This document shows, piece by piece, positions 9,285 to 17,877 of a stretch of 64,000 bases of DNA; within the stretch, counting starts at the first letter, position 1, and each line of letters starts with the position of its first letter. The position numbers and the translations under genes were made by a program. Under the pieces are notes generated by a model. That model was not told the DNA's origin. It made no database searches and was given only the letters and a program-made list of their open reading frames with translations. Source of the DNA: Myxococcales bacterium (GTDB taxonomy: Bacteria > Myxococcota_A > Polyangia > Polyangiales > GCA-016699535); assembly GCA_016699535.1 (NCBI GenBank), contig CP064980.1, positions 496,001 through 560,000 of the forward strand, in the 5' to 3' direction.

Positions 9285-10265
9285 TTATGCTTTGTACGTG
9301 ACTTTGTGGGCTGCCTCGATGATGCGATCGACATCGGGAAGCACTAGGTTTTCAAGGTTGGTGGCGTAGGGCATGGGAAGATCCAAGGAAGCAACGCGCA
9401 ACACTGGAGCATCCAAATCATCAAAGGCTTCACGCTGCACACGATCAACGATTTCTGCGCCTGGACCCGCATAGGGCCAGTGCTCGTGCACAACAATGCA
9501 TCGGTTTGTTTTTCTCACGCTCTCGACAATGCTCTCATGGTCAAGAGGCCTCAAGGTGCGTGGGTCGATGACCTCGCACTCAATACCTTCTTCAGCAAGC
9601 TTATCCGCCGCCTGCATCACTTCGTAGTAAGGACGTCCCCAGGTCACGATTGTGAGGTCCGAGCCTTCGCGAGCAATGCGTGCTTTACCAAAAGGAATAA
9701 GCACCTCTTCTTCAGGAACTTCGCCTTTGACGCCGTACAGTGTTTCACCTTCGAGAAACACCACCGGGTTATTGTCGCGAATGGCGGTTTTCATCAGCCC
9801 CTTCGCATCCGCGGGAGTCGATGGTGCGCACACCCAAAGCCCTGGCACGTTGGCATAAAAGGGCTCACATGCATGGCTATGTTGCGAGGAAACCTGGCGT
9901 GCAGCACCGTTTGGACCACGAAACACAATGGGTACCTTGATAGCACCAGCACTCATTTGATAAATTTTCGCGGCGTTTTGCACAATTTGATCAAAGGCAA
10001 CAAACGCAAAGTTCCAAGTCATGAACTCGATAATAGGTCTTAGGCCCGTCATGGCCGCGCCAACACCAATGCCAGCAAAGCCTGCTTCAGCAATCGGCGT
10101 ATCAATGATGCGCGTATCACCAAACTTGTCCAGCATGCCTTCGGTGACTTTGTAAGCACCTTGGTAATGTCCTACTTCTTCCCCCATAAGGACGATGGAA
10201 TCATCACGCTCCATTTCTTCGATCATGGCTTCGCGGAGGGCTTCTCTGTAACGTAAAGTTTTCAT
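9285..10265 (-). CDS. pdhB: Pyruvate dehydrogenase E1 component, beta subunit
   Basis: 326 residues, the normal length of the separate E1-beta chain. It has the N-terminal RYREALREAM and the MGEEVG segment with the Glu that activates thiamine pyrophosphate, then the PIAEAGFAGIGVG region and a C-terminal transketolase domain (DPRTLRPLD, HEHWPYAGPGAEI). With the alpha chain it decarboxylates pyruvate. It is the middle gene of pdhA-pdhB-pdhC, with gaps of five and three bases. A branched-chain substrate is possible in this family, but the single lipoyl E2 and gene order favour pyruvate. Confidence 0.93.
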   Translation of the reverse strand: MKTLRYREALREAMIEEMERDDSIVLMGEEVGHYQGAYKVTEGMLDKFGDTRIIDTPIAEAGFAGIGVGAAMTGLRPIIEFMTWNFAFVAFDQIVQNAAKIYQMSAGAIKVPIVFRGPNGAARQVSSQHSHACEPFYANVPGLWVCAPSTPADAKGLMKTAIRDNNPVVFLEGETLYGVKGEVPEEEVLIPFGKARIAREGSDLTIVTWGRPYYEVMQAADKLAEEGIECEVIDPRTLRPLDHESIVESVRKTNRCIVVHEHWPYAGPGAEIVDRVQREAFDDLDAPVLRVASLDLPMPYATNLENLVLPDVDRIIEAAHKVTYKA

Positions 10266-10270
10266 AGCGA

Positions 10271-11230
10271 CTACGGGGCGTAAATACTGTTGTACATGGT
10301 TTCGGTTTTTGCTGGCTCGCTTTGCTCGGCGAATTGCACTGCGTCCATCACTTCGTCTTCAACGCTTTTTTCAAGCGCTTTGATTTCATTTTCCGCGACG
10401 CCAACTTTGAGCAAACGCTCGCGATACAAATGCACTGAATCGTGCTTCTTCCGTTCTTCAAGCTCTTCGCGGCTGCGATACTTGCCTGGATCGCTCATCG
10501 AATGACCGCGAAAACGATAGGTCATGATCTCGATCAAGGTGGGACCGCCGCCTTCACGCGCCCTGGCAGCAGCAGCAGCAATTCGTGTCTGAACTTCTTC
10601 AACATCGCCACCCTCAAAACGATCGTGAGCCATGCCGTAGCCAGCTGCTTTTGAGGTGATGGTATCGGACGGTGAGGTGCGATGAAAAGGCGTGCCCATC
10701 GCGTAGGTGTTGTTTTCACAAATCAGCACCAACGGGAGCTTCCAAAGCCCCGCAAGGCTCGCTCCTTCATGGAAACCACCGATGTTGGTCGCGCCTTCAC
10801 CAAAGAAACAAACCGCCACGCGATCTTCTTTGCGGTATTTTGCTTTGAACGCTGCACCCGCGGCAACAGCAACATGGCCACCGACAACACCATAGCCACC
10901 AAGAAAATTATTCTCGACGTCGAAAAAGTGCATCGAACCACCAAGGCCACGACTGCAACCTGTGTCTTTGCCATAGAGTTCCGCCATCGCAGCACGAGCT
11001 GTCATTCCGCGAGCGATTGCTGTTCCATGATCACGATAGGTTTGAAAAACATAGTCGTCTTTATGCAAGGCCGCATCGGCTCCAACGGCAATGGCTTCTT
11101 GTCCGATGTACAGATGCAAGAAGCCACCTATTTTGCCTTGGGCATAAGCACGTGCAGCCTCTTCCTCAAAGCGACGAATGAGAAGCATCTTCCGATAAAG
11201 TTCGGCCTTTTCAGCGTGTTTTTTACTCAA
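10271..11230 (-). CDS. pdhA: Pyruvate dehydrogenase E1 component, alpha subunit
   Basis: 319 residues, typical of E1-alpha. The thiamine-pyrophosphate motif begins GEGATN near residue 145 and ends with the NN of ICENN, and the phosphorylation-loop-like segment YRFRGHSMSDP is present. The start is a TTG at 11230 with AAGGA five bases upstream; no ATG fits. First gene of the operon. The leader just upstream contains a long inverted repeat (11249-11410), which may regulate the operon. Confidence 0.93.
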   Translation of the reverse strand: MSKKHAEKAELYRKMLLIRRFEEEAARAYAQGKIGGFLHLYIGQEAIAVGADAALHKDDYVFQTYRDHGTAIARGMTARAAMAELYGKDTGCSRGLGGSMHFFDVENNFLGGYGVVGGHVAVAAGAAFKAKYRKEDRVAVCFFGEGATNIGGFHEGASLAGLWKLPLVLICENNTYAMGTPFHRTSPSDTITSKAAGYGMAHDRFEGGDVEEVQTRIAAAAARAREGGGPTLIEIMTYRFRGHSMSDPGKYRSREELEERKKHDSVHLYRERLLKVGVAENEIKALEKSVEDEVMDAVQFAEQSEPAKTETMYNSIYAP

Positions 11231-11248
11231 TTTGTCCTTCTTTTCGTC

Positions 11249-11410
11249 AAGGGACTGCCTCAGCTTGGCGAACCGAGTCAGCGAAGCTGATATTTTCCCG
11301 AGGAAGATGAAGTTTTTGCAACAAGAGCAAGTACTCTCGTGAAAAAACTGACGCTGTCATCGGGGAAATACCGCGAGCTGGCGACGGGAGCCAAGCTGAG
11401 GCAGTCCCTT
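11249..11410. repeat. Long hairpin in the pdhA 5' leader
   Basis: Outer arms 11249-11269 and 11390-11410 are perfectly complementary for 21 bp. Inside, TATTTTCCCGA (11290-11300) pairs with TCGGGGAAATA (11359-11369) with one wobble, and AGTTTTT pairs with AAAAACT further in, so the whole 162 nt can fold as one long imperfect hairpin. It ends 19 bases before the pdhA start codon. It could be a structured leader, a small RNA or a MITE-like insertion. The rest of the gap, 11411-11647, shows no gene or clear signal. Confidence 0.6.
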
Positions 11411-11647
11411 CAAGAGCCGGGAGACTATCACCCCTGAATCAGCATGGCAAAGCGTACTTTGGCCAAATTATCATCTACTCAAGACCGCCTATTTGCAGGG
11501 GCATTTTACGAGGCCTTAACTTGGGACGCCATCGCCCATCACCGCCTTTCACTCCGAAGGGCCTATGGCACAGCAACCTACCTCTAACTCCCTGTTTTTA
11601 CCCAGTTTCTGGCCTATCTCTCGGATCGCTTCTACTATTGGAGGTCT

Positions 11648-12754
11648 ATGGCTTCTTATGCGTTGTCCGATGACAAGCTGCGTCCATTCTTACGTCGCAA
11701 GCGACGGAGCAACAGTGTGGTCACCCCGCCGCCGATGGGGGCTTTTTTGGCAGACACATTGGGCATGGCCACGCGCCTGGTTCCCAGCCATGGCGCGTTT
11801 CTATTAATGGATGATCCTAAACTGAGGCGCCGCACGGATGGCTCGCCTCTGAGCGTAGTCGCGGTCGTGGGCAATATTGCGCCCGATGTCCTTGGCAGCA
11901 CACTGAGCCAAAAGCGGGGTATTGAGGGCGAAGTCTATAGAAAAGGCGTGATTATCGCGCGCTCCGATCATCAGACGATGAAAAAGCTTCGCGCTCAAAT
12001 GGACGGCATCGCAGATATCAGCGGAAAATCACTCGTGGCTTACCCGGTACGTTTGGAAAGTGCGATTTGTGGTGTTCTCGTTCTGGTGCAACGCAAAAGT
12101 AAAAAAGCATTCTCCGAACGCGACATGCAACTCGTTGAGCTTTTTTCGGGTTATATTTCCCGAGCCATTCTCAACGCTGTTGATATTCTCAAACAAAACG
12201 AACTTGCTCTTTATGATCCTTTAACCGGCATTCTCAATGTCCGTAGCCTCGGTGCACGCTTGGAGATGGACATCAAAACCGCTCAAGCTACGAATGGTGA
12301 TGTCGCCGTCTTATTTGCAGATTTGGATCGGCTGAAGCGACTCAACGACCGTATGGGACATCCTTACGGAAGCGAAGCCATTCGCCGAACGGCAAATGCA
12401 CTGCAAGATACGCTCAGTGATCGCGGCACGGTTTTTCGCTTTGGTGGTGATGAGTTTGTAGCAATCTGTCCTGGCCTATCCATGAAACAAGCCGAGGGCG
12501 TCTCGCGTGAGCTGTTGGACGCCATCAAAACTCAAGTTGCAGGCCCCACCCCCGAAGGATCAAACCTTCCTAAAATGACAATTTCCATCGGCATTGCGAC
12601 TTTACGCAGCTGTCTTAGAGAGACACGACACGATAAAGACCTCCAACCCTCTCCTGCATCACGGCTCATTACCGTTGCTGACCGCGCTCTGTATCGCGCC
12701 AAACGCGCCGGCCGCGCCCGCGCCTCTCGCGGCACTAAGCGTGATGATCGCTAA
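11648..12754 (+). CDS. GAF-GGDEF diguanylate cyclase
   Basis: It makes cyclic di-GMP from two GTP. Start chosen at the ATG with GGAGG four bases upstream. Residues about 30-180 form a GAF-like sensory domain; the GGDEF domain follows from about 188 (YDPLTGILN) with an intact active-site RFGGDEF at 264-270. The usual inhibitory I-site RxxD five residues before GGDEF is absent, so product inhibition by that route is unlikely. No signal peptide or membrane segment: a soluble sensor. It is monocistronic and followed by a clear terminator. The sensed ligand is unknown. Confidence 0.88.
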   Translation: MASYALSDDKLRPFLRRKRRSNSVVTPPPMGAFLADTLGMATRLVPSHGAFLLMDDPKLRRRTDGSPLSVVAVVGNIAPDVLGSTLSQKRGIEGEVYRKGVIIARSDHQTMKKLRAQMDGIADISGKSLVAYPVRLESAICGVLVLVQRKSKKAFSERDMQLVELFSGYISRAILNAVDILKQNELALYDPLTGILNVRSLGARLEMDIKTAQATNGDVAVLFADLDRLKRLNDRMGHPYGSEAIRRTANALQDTLSDRGTVFRFGGDEFVAICPGLSMKQAEGVSRELLDAIKTQVAGPTPEGSNLPKMTISIGIATLRSCLRETRHDKDLQPSPASRLITVADRALYRAKRAGRARASRGTKRDDR

Positions 12755-12777
12755 CCACTCTTAGTGCTCTAAGGCAG

Positions 12778-12809
12778 GCCAGCACTTCTCAGATGCTGGC
12801 TGAATTTTT
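12778..12809 (+). terminator. Rho-independent terminator after the diguanylate cyclase
   Basis: GCCAGCA and TGCTGGC form a perfect 7-bp stem around a 9-base loop, followed by TGAATTTTTT. It lies 24 bases after the stop codon. Confidence 0.8.
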
Positions 12810-12992
12810 TACTGCCCCTCTTTGTCATTCGGAAGCCAGATAGGCACGGCCGTTACTGAAAGCAGCACCAGCACTAGGCGCTTTTTGCTCCTCAACTGGC
12901 GGCGGCCACCACCAAGCTATCACCTCGTAACCCTGTTGACCTGAGTGCTCAACAGAAAAAACTGGAACCTAAGTTTTGGGACACAGATGAAT

Positions 12993-13106
12993 TCAAGAGG
13001 CTAGTGCAACACGACAGTGAAAGTACTGTGCCGGGGTCAACCAGTTCAGGGTCTCGCGAGGGCGGGTGTTGAACTCGCATGTAATGCGATTGAGTTGGGC
13101 TTGAAG
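12993..13106 (-). mobile_element. IS30-family transposase remnant (C-terminus only)
   Basis: The reading frame gives LNRITCEFNTRPRETLNWLT and ends PAQYFHCRVALAS, close to the standard IS30 C-terminus (EFNxRPRKTLxxxTPAE, ending VAL-x-x). Only about 36 residues remain and the catalytic DDE part is missing. The frame upstream is unrelated. This marks the left border of a decayed region. The stretch 12810-12992 shows nothing else recognisable. Confidence 0.7.
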
Positions 13107-13134
13107 TGGCATGTTTTGGCCAAAAAACATGCCA
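13107..13134. repeat. TGGCATG palindrome
   Basis: TGGCATGTTTT and AAAACATGCCA flank a GGCC centre with two extra A, giving an almost perfect palindrome between the IS30 remnant and the RluA pseudogene, followed by a further TTTGGC half-site. Similar TGGCATG dyads lie at 4833-4870 and 62207-62232. It could be a terminator-like hairpin or operator. Confidence 0.35.
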
Positions 13135-13146
13135 AATTTGGCGTTT

Positions 13147-13834
13147 TCAAGACAAGTTAACGACAAACTTGGCAAGTTCTGCCACTGAAAGAGGGGCTTT
13201 GATTTCGCGCCTATTTTTCTTTGCATCCGCCCTGAGAACAACTTTTTCACAGTGCAAACGAAAGCCCTTCTTGTGTGGCACCTCACGCGCACCATAAAGC
13301 GTATCATTGACTAGGGGATAGCTCATTGCGGCCATGTGGGCGCGGACCTGATGACGCTGGCCCCGATGAATGCGAATTTTGACTAGACTCGCTGCTCCAG
13401 CACGATGGACTTCATCGATCATGGTGCCACGAAGCGAATCGTTCTCGGCCGTTTCTCGACTTGCTGTCATTTTGCTCTTGTTTTTTGGAAAGCGTTTGGG
13501 ATTGCCGCTCACGTAAAGGAAGGCATGGCATACCCGCCGGTTTGTTGATCGTAATCAGTTCGGAGTCTTCGTAGCGTACATCAAGCTTTAATATGGGATT
13601 CGCAACAGGCACAAAGTCGCGAGGCTCGGGCAAGGCCAACAGTTCAATGCGATCACCGTCGTTGAGTAGACAACTCTTTTTGGCAACTTGGCCATTGACT
13701 CAAACACATCCTGCCTGGATCAATTCTGTATATTGTATACGACTGCATCCAAGTGACTGAGCCATGAGCCAAAGATCAAGCCGTTCATGCCCCTGCCGCA
13801 CTCTGCCTTGCCAAACACAGTGATCGTCCCACAT
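13147..13834 (-). pseudogene. Decayed RluA-family 23S rRNA pseudouridine synthase
   Basis: Reading from the ATG at 13834, an S4 RNA-binding domain is clear (ERLDLWLMAQSLG, ELIQAGCV, then VNGQVAKKS) but is broken by an in-frame TGA where family members have Arg (near 13701). After the domain start (YEDSELITINKPAGMP), the catalytic HRLD-containing half is missing and the frame jumps near 13515 to the C-terminal block (KIRIHRGQRHQVRAHM, YPLVNDTLYGA) that ends at 13147. So there is a nonsense codon plus an internal deletion that removed the active-site Asp. Clearly non-functional, and next to transposase debris. Confidence 0.85.
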
Positions 13835-14035
13835 TTGAACTCACTTTCGACGGCGAACCCCATAGCTGATTGTCACAAGCCTGAGCTCCGAGCAAGTTGG
13901 CGCTGGTGTCGGTGTACCCCATCTAAAAAGGTCCAGGACACCCGCTAGCAAGCCTAATCCCACGAGCACCAATATGATTTTACTTGGTAATTTTTGATCC
14001 CTTGTTGGTACAGAGATTGCAAACGCTATGCGGCT

Positions 14036-15346
14036 ATGGTCAAGTTCTCCCTGCCCTTTATCTCCACGCTCTGCGCCCTTTCCTTGCTTCAACTTCCAGC
14101 CTGTACGGCCAGTCCGTCTCATGACGAAACCTCTAGTCTTTCAGGGGCCGCGCTCTATGATGTGAACGTCCATCAAATGGTCTGCATCGCAACGCGATGT
14201 GCGGACGCTGAAGATAAGGAGCTCTGCGAGCAACAGAGTGCTGAGGAGTGTCTTGGGTCGTATGCAGATATCACAACCCTATTGGGAACCTTTTCTTTTT
14301 CTTTCGACTTCTTTTCTGCGGCCGCCGCCGTTCTGACTTTGTTTGTATTCACGCTAGTGGGCAAAGATACTTTTGCTCGAGTGGCAAGCTCACTCACCGA
14401 ATCGGTGCGCAATCAGATCAAGCACTTGCAGCACTACGAATCCTCTCAGCTCAGCTCAGCCGAGCAAATCATTGCCGCCGAACTCCTCGTGATGCACTAC
14501 CAAGCGCAAAGCGCTTCGCTCGATGCTCGCTCGTTTGCAGGACATATGCTCGCTATCGATCGTGCGGTGCGGAGTATCGATTCGCAGCTAAACATTATCA
14601 CTTATCTGAAAACGGTATGGGACGTTGCGGCTGAACTCATCGAGTGGCTACGCCATCACCGTGAGGGGTATCTACTGCAAGATGCTCAAAGCACGCACCA
14701 TTGGAGTTCGATTCTGTTTGACATAGAACAGCGCTACGGCACAGCGATCGCGGAAGGCTTTGTGCTGGGTGAGCCTAAAGCGCTTTGGATCGTGTATATG
14801 GACGATGGTTCGTTTATGGATCTCGGCGATGAACCGGATGCCCTAGACGATCTTATCCAGGAGCTATTCGAAGCACTGCACGAGAGAGCTCGACTCGATT
14901 CAGCGCGCGAAGTTCTTGAAGAGTTGCTCGCAGACTACACCGAGTTGCAGCCAGACGAGAATCATCTCCAAAGCTCGATTGACATAATCGACAAAGCTTT
15001 GGGCGACATCGACGAAGAGACCGGGGCGATCATCGCTCAACTGGGGATGAACGCCGAGGTTGAAAATATCGAAGCCATAGCCGAAGCCATATTGGCTGCC
15101 CTGGAAAACTACCTGGCAGGCATGGAAGATGAGGACCTTCAAGATGAGCTTTTTCAGCAAGTTGCCAACCTTATACACCAAACAGGCTACCAGTTAGCAG
15201 AGCAAAGCCATAGCGTAGGGCAGGCTCTTGATGAGCCTGATCCGGAGCTCAGCGAAGAGGTTCAGTGGCATAACCTTATCGACAACATGATGCACGGCGC
15301 GGATATGCTCGGACGCCTCGTTCAAGCTCTGGATTTCATGCGCTAA
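14036..15346 (+). CDS. Large helical lipoprotein of unknown function
   Basis: 436 residues from the ATG that gives a proper lipoprotein signal (lipobox LPAC). A second hydrophobic segment near residues 85-105 (AAAVLTLFVFTLVG) could cross or insert in a membrane. The rest is strongly helical and acidic, with many Glu/Asp/Leu heptad-like stretches (LDDLIQELFEAL, LEELLADY), so coiled-coil is likely. No catalytic motif or known domain was recognised. It is the only intact gene within the decayed 12.99-16.6 kb region, and its codon pattern looks normal. Confidence 0.65.
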   Translation: MVKFSLPFISTLCALSLLQLPACTASPSHDETSSLSGAALYDVNVHQMVCIATRCADAEDKELCEQQSAEECLGSYADITTLLGTFSFSFDFFSAAAAVLTLFVFTLVGKDTFARVASSLTESVRNQIKHLQHYESSQLSSAEQIIAAELLVMHYQAQSASLDARSFAGHMLAIDRAVRSIDSQLNIITYLKTVWDVAAELIEWLRHHREGYLLQDAQSTHHWSSILFDIEQRYGTAIAEGFVLGEPKALWIVYMDDGSFMDLGDEPDALDDLIQELFEALHERARLDSAREVLEELLADYTELQPDENHLQSSIDIIDKALGDIDEETGAIIAQLGMNAEVENIEAIAEAILAALENYLAGMEDEDLQDELFQQVANLIHQTGYQLAEQSHSVGQALDEPDPELSEEVQWHNLIDNMMHGADMLGRLVQALDFMR

Positions 15347-15415
15347 TCACCATTCCTTACACACTTTCATCCTGCTGCATTTTGCATATTTCATGCTAGA
15401 GTTTGCCGCGACGCG

Positions 15416-15915
15416 GACCCATCAAACGCGGATTACTATGAATGGCTGGAAGTGAAGCGCCAGGCTTCCTTTGATGAGATCAAACGGGCCTATCGCAAGC
15501 TGCCCGCCTGCATCAAGATCGCAATCCGGAGGACCCACAAAGCGCCGAGGCTTCTCGTTTGTGCGTCGAGGCTTATAAAGTGCTGTCGAATCCCGATAAG
15601 CGCAAACAGTACGACCGCTTAAGACATGCGGCTTTTGATCGCCATCAAATCCATCAAAGCGTCGATTTTACTGAAGTGATGGACAGTCTTCGCGACTTGT
15701 TTCAAAAGAAGCGGGAATCCTCTCTGCCCAAAGACATCGAGATGAACATAGAGCTTTCTTTGCCTGAAGCTGTTTTTGGTGTGAGTAAAAAGATCACTGT
15801 CGATCGACAAGTTCGTTGTTCCGGCTGTGCGGGTAGCGGCGCGGCCAAGGGCAGCAGTGCAGAACAAAGCATCGCTCTTGAAGACTCTGGCGAGAAGTTT
15901 GGCACAAGGGGTTGA
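15416..15915 (+). pseudogene. Truncated, frameshifted DnaJ
   Basis: The J domain begins DYYEWLEVKRQASFDEIKRA and continues YRKL, where one G is lost (CTGCCC for CTGGCCC) and the frame shifts into HQDRNPEDPQ, EAYKVLSNPDKRKQYD. The invariant HPD motif reads HQD. The C-terminal substrate domain (IELSLPEAVFGVSK) follows and stops just after the first zinc-finger repeat CSGCAGSG, with three further zinc repeats and the rest missing. No good start codon is in frame. A non-functional relic cut off next to an IS91-like fragment. Confidence 0.8.
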
Positions 15916-15929
15916 GCTGGGTTCAACTG

Positions 15930-16262
15930 GCTCATCACCCCACAAATCGAGTTGAGGAGTTTTGTTTGCAGCATCAGGCACGGGTATGACTTCGCTACGG
16001 TCTTTGGCATGGGCTGCGAGCACGTTTATCTGTTGATGACCGATAGCGATCTTGCCTTGCGCACTGCCCGCGGCAAGATAAGGTAGCGCTGAATCATCGC
16101 TGGGCTGGACAAAATCATCGTCACCGAGATATGCCAACACTTTGCGGCTGACTTGCTCGGCCATCCTCAGGAGCTCCGAGTCACTGGGAGCAGGCAGTGG
16201 GAAAAACTCCCCGTCCACATATACGCAATCAAGCATCAAGACATGCAGATTCGGACGCCAAT
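15930..16262 (-). mobile_element. IS91/IS801-like transposase internal fragment
   Basis: The frame reads WRPNLHVLMLDCVYVDGEFF, PLPAPSDSELLRMAEQVS, then a spacer ending QGKIAIGH. This resembles the middle of Y2-type IS91/IS801 transposases (NxHxHxLxLDGVY ... PLPxPTDEEV ... RRVLRLL). Both ends and the catalytic tyrosines are missing. It is joined directly to an MFS transporter fragment and abuts the truncated dnaJ, so a deletion or recombination joined them. Family assignment is from pattern memory only. Confidence 0.5.
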
Positions 16263-16590
16263 GACAATGCGCCAACGATGAGCAACTCGACGGAGGGTGC
16301 AAGACCGGTCATGATTACGCCTGCGCCGAAGATGAAGGCTGTGATCAAAATGACTTTCTTTCGACCCTATATGTCGGTGATGCGGCAGCTGCTCGTTGCG
16401 CCTAACACAGTACCGACAAGCTGACCCATTCGAGTTGTGCAGGGCTTAGTTTCCAGCCTTCTTCTAGGAAGTTCAGATCCCCAGAAATTACTCCCGTATC
16501 GAAACCAAAAAGCAATCCTCCTGTCGCAGCTATACTTGCGATGGCAATAATACAAAATCGATGTTGCGTATGCTCTGCGGTCTTGGGCCT
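16263..16590 (-). pseudogene. MFS sugar-porter fragment
   Basis: The frame contains IIAIASIAATGGLLFGFDTG then VISGDLNFL, the first transmembrane segment of sugar/H+ symporters, and EWVSLSVL. It then hits a stop/frameshift and resumes as GRKKVILITAFIFGAG and APSVELLIVGA (third to fourth segment; the conserved GRKK loop). No start codon, and the remaining eight or more segments are gone where the IS91-like fragment begins. A relic only. Confidence 0.75.
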
Positions 16591-16718
16591 AGAGCCCCTA
16601 ATACGAAAAACATTCTTTTTGTGGTGGTCAAATCATATTTTTTGCAGCTTTTGCATAGCTTCAATCATGTCATAGACCATCCGATTGGCAAAATTGGTTT
16701 GTGAGAAATATAGACAGC

Positions 16719-17576
16719 TTAGAGTAAGCCAGCCTGTGTGCAGCCTTGTTGGTTGGCTGCAAGAGCCTCCGGCTTCGAGAGAGTCGTGATGTTGGCACAG
16801 ACCCAACCGGGTAATGAAGTAATTGACTGGGGCGCTTCAGTAGTTGCCGGCTCGGGAGCTTCATTGTTGGCTGATGCAGCAGCCATTCGAGCAGCGGAAT
16901 CGAGTATCAGCGCGCGAACGACTTCAGGACTGGCTGTTTCAGGAACTTGATTTTGCGTAAGGCTGCAACCGCAGGCCATGGTTTCGTCTTCTTGCGGGAG
17001 GGCATCTTGAATCTCGGCAAGTTCAGGTCCGGCGGCTTGAGTGGCCTCAGCGGCAGCAGCAGCAAGGGCATCTTCGCATTCAACGATTCCGCCCTTGCCG
17101 AGCGTTACGGCAAAACTAATCCCGTCAGATACATGGGTCACTAAGCAGACAACATCCCCAGTTTGTCGCCACTGTTCACCGAAGGTGCAACTTACGGTAC
17201 CTCCCGCCATGCCTGTTTCAACTTCAAAGACGAGTTCGGTACCCTCACCATTTTGATGAAAGAGAGTTGCATCGAGAGATTGCGGCCTAAGGAGCGCGGA
17301 TATGGCTTCGAAGGGTTTCCCTAGGAAGTAAGCTTTGCCCAGCTCAAGCACGTCATTAAACCACGCTCCAATCTGAATAGTGCCGTCAAGACCCAAGAAT
17401 AAAGGGTTGGCCTCCCAGGCGACATGACAGGGGCTTTCAGCCGACTGCCCCGGGGCCGTATAAGCATTAGATGAGTCGTCCAACAATGGCTGAGCTTCTG
17501 AATCTGTTTGGGGTTGGCAAGCAAGAAGCATGGCCAACATGGGTAAGAGCAAAAACCGTATGTTCGGAGCCGTCAT
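16719..17576 (-). CDS. Hypothetical lipoprotein
   Basis: Start set at the ATG giving a clean lipoprotein signal (lipobox LLAC); an upstream TTG is less likely and neither has a strong ribosome site. 285 residues: an N-terminal half with WFNDVLELGKAYFLG and beta-type sequence, Cys pairs, then an Ala/Glu-rich low-complexity stretch (about 170-260) and a final Cys-containing tail. No domain recognised. Secreted and lipid-anchored by inference. Confidence 0.6.
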   Translation of the reverse strand: MTAPNIRFLLLPMLAMLLACQPQTDSEAQPLLDDSSNAYTAPGQSAESPCHVAWEANPLFLGLDGTIQIGAWFNDVLELGKAYFLGKPFEAISALLRPQSLDATLFHQNGEGTELVFEVETGMAGGTVSCTFGEQWRQTGDVVCLVTHVSDGISFAVTLGKGGIVECEDALAAAAAEATQAAGPELAEIQDALPQEDETMACGCSLTQNQVPETASPEVVRALILDSAARMAAASANNEAPEPATTEAPQSITSLPGWVCANITTLSKPEALAANQQGCTQAGLL

Positions 17577-17877
17577 AATGAATGAGTGAACAAGCAAAAA
17601 CTATGCCGCGCCACCTCTTGGGTTCCCTTAGGTTGGGCACCGATGATAGCTGCCTAGACTAATGTAAAACATCGTCTTTTTTTTCTTGCTATGTAACGGG
17701 TAGGTTGGGTGGTCATACCTGACGACAAGTCGGTGAGGTCTCAATTCCCAAGCCCTAGGGTATGTTGACCTGGGGTTTTGCTTTCTTGGCCTCATCACAT
17801 AGCACGCTTTGGGCCAAAAATAGCAGATGAATCTCGGCACAAATATTGCAACGACGCCGGGACAGGAGACATATACC

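Noticed and set aside
13841..14122. Minus-strand frame of 93 codons over the start of the 14036 lipoprotein
   Set aside because: Overlaps the signal peptide of a better gene and shows no ribosome site or motif.
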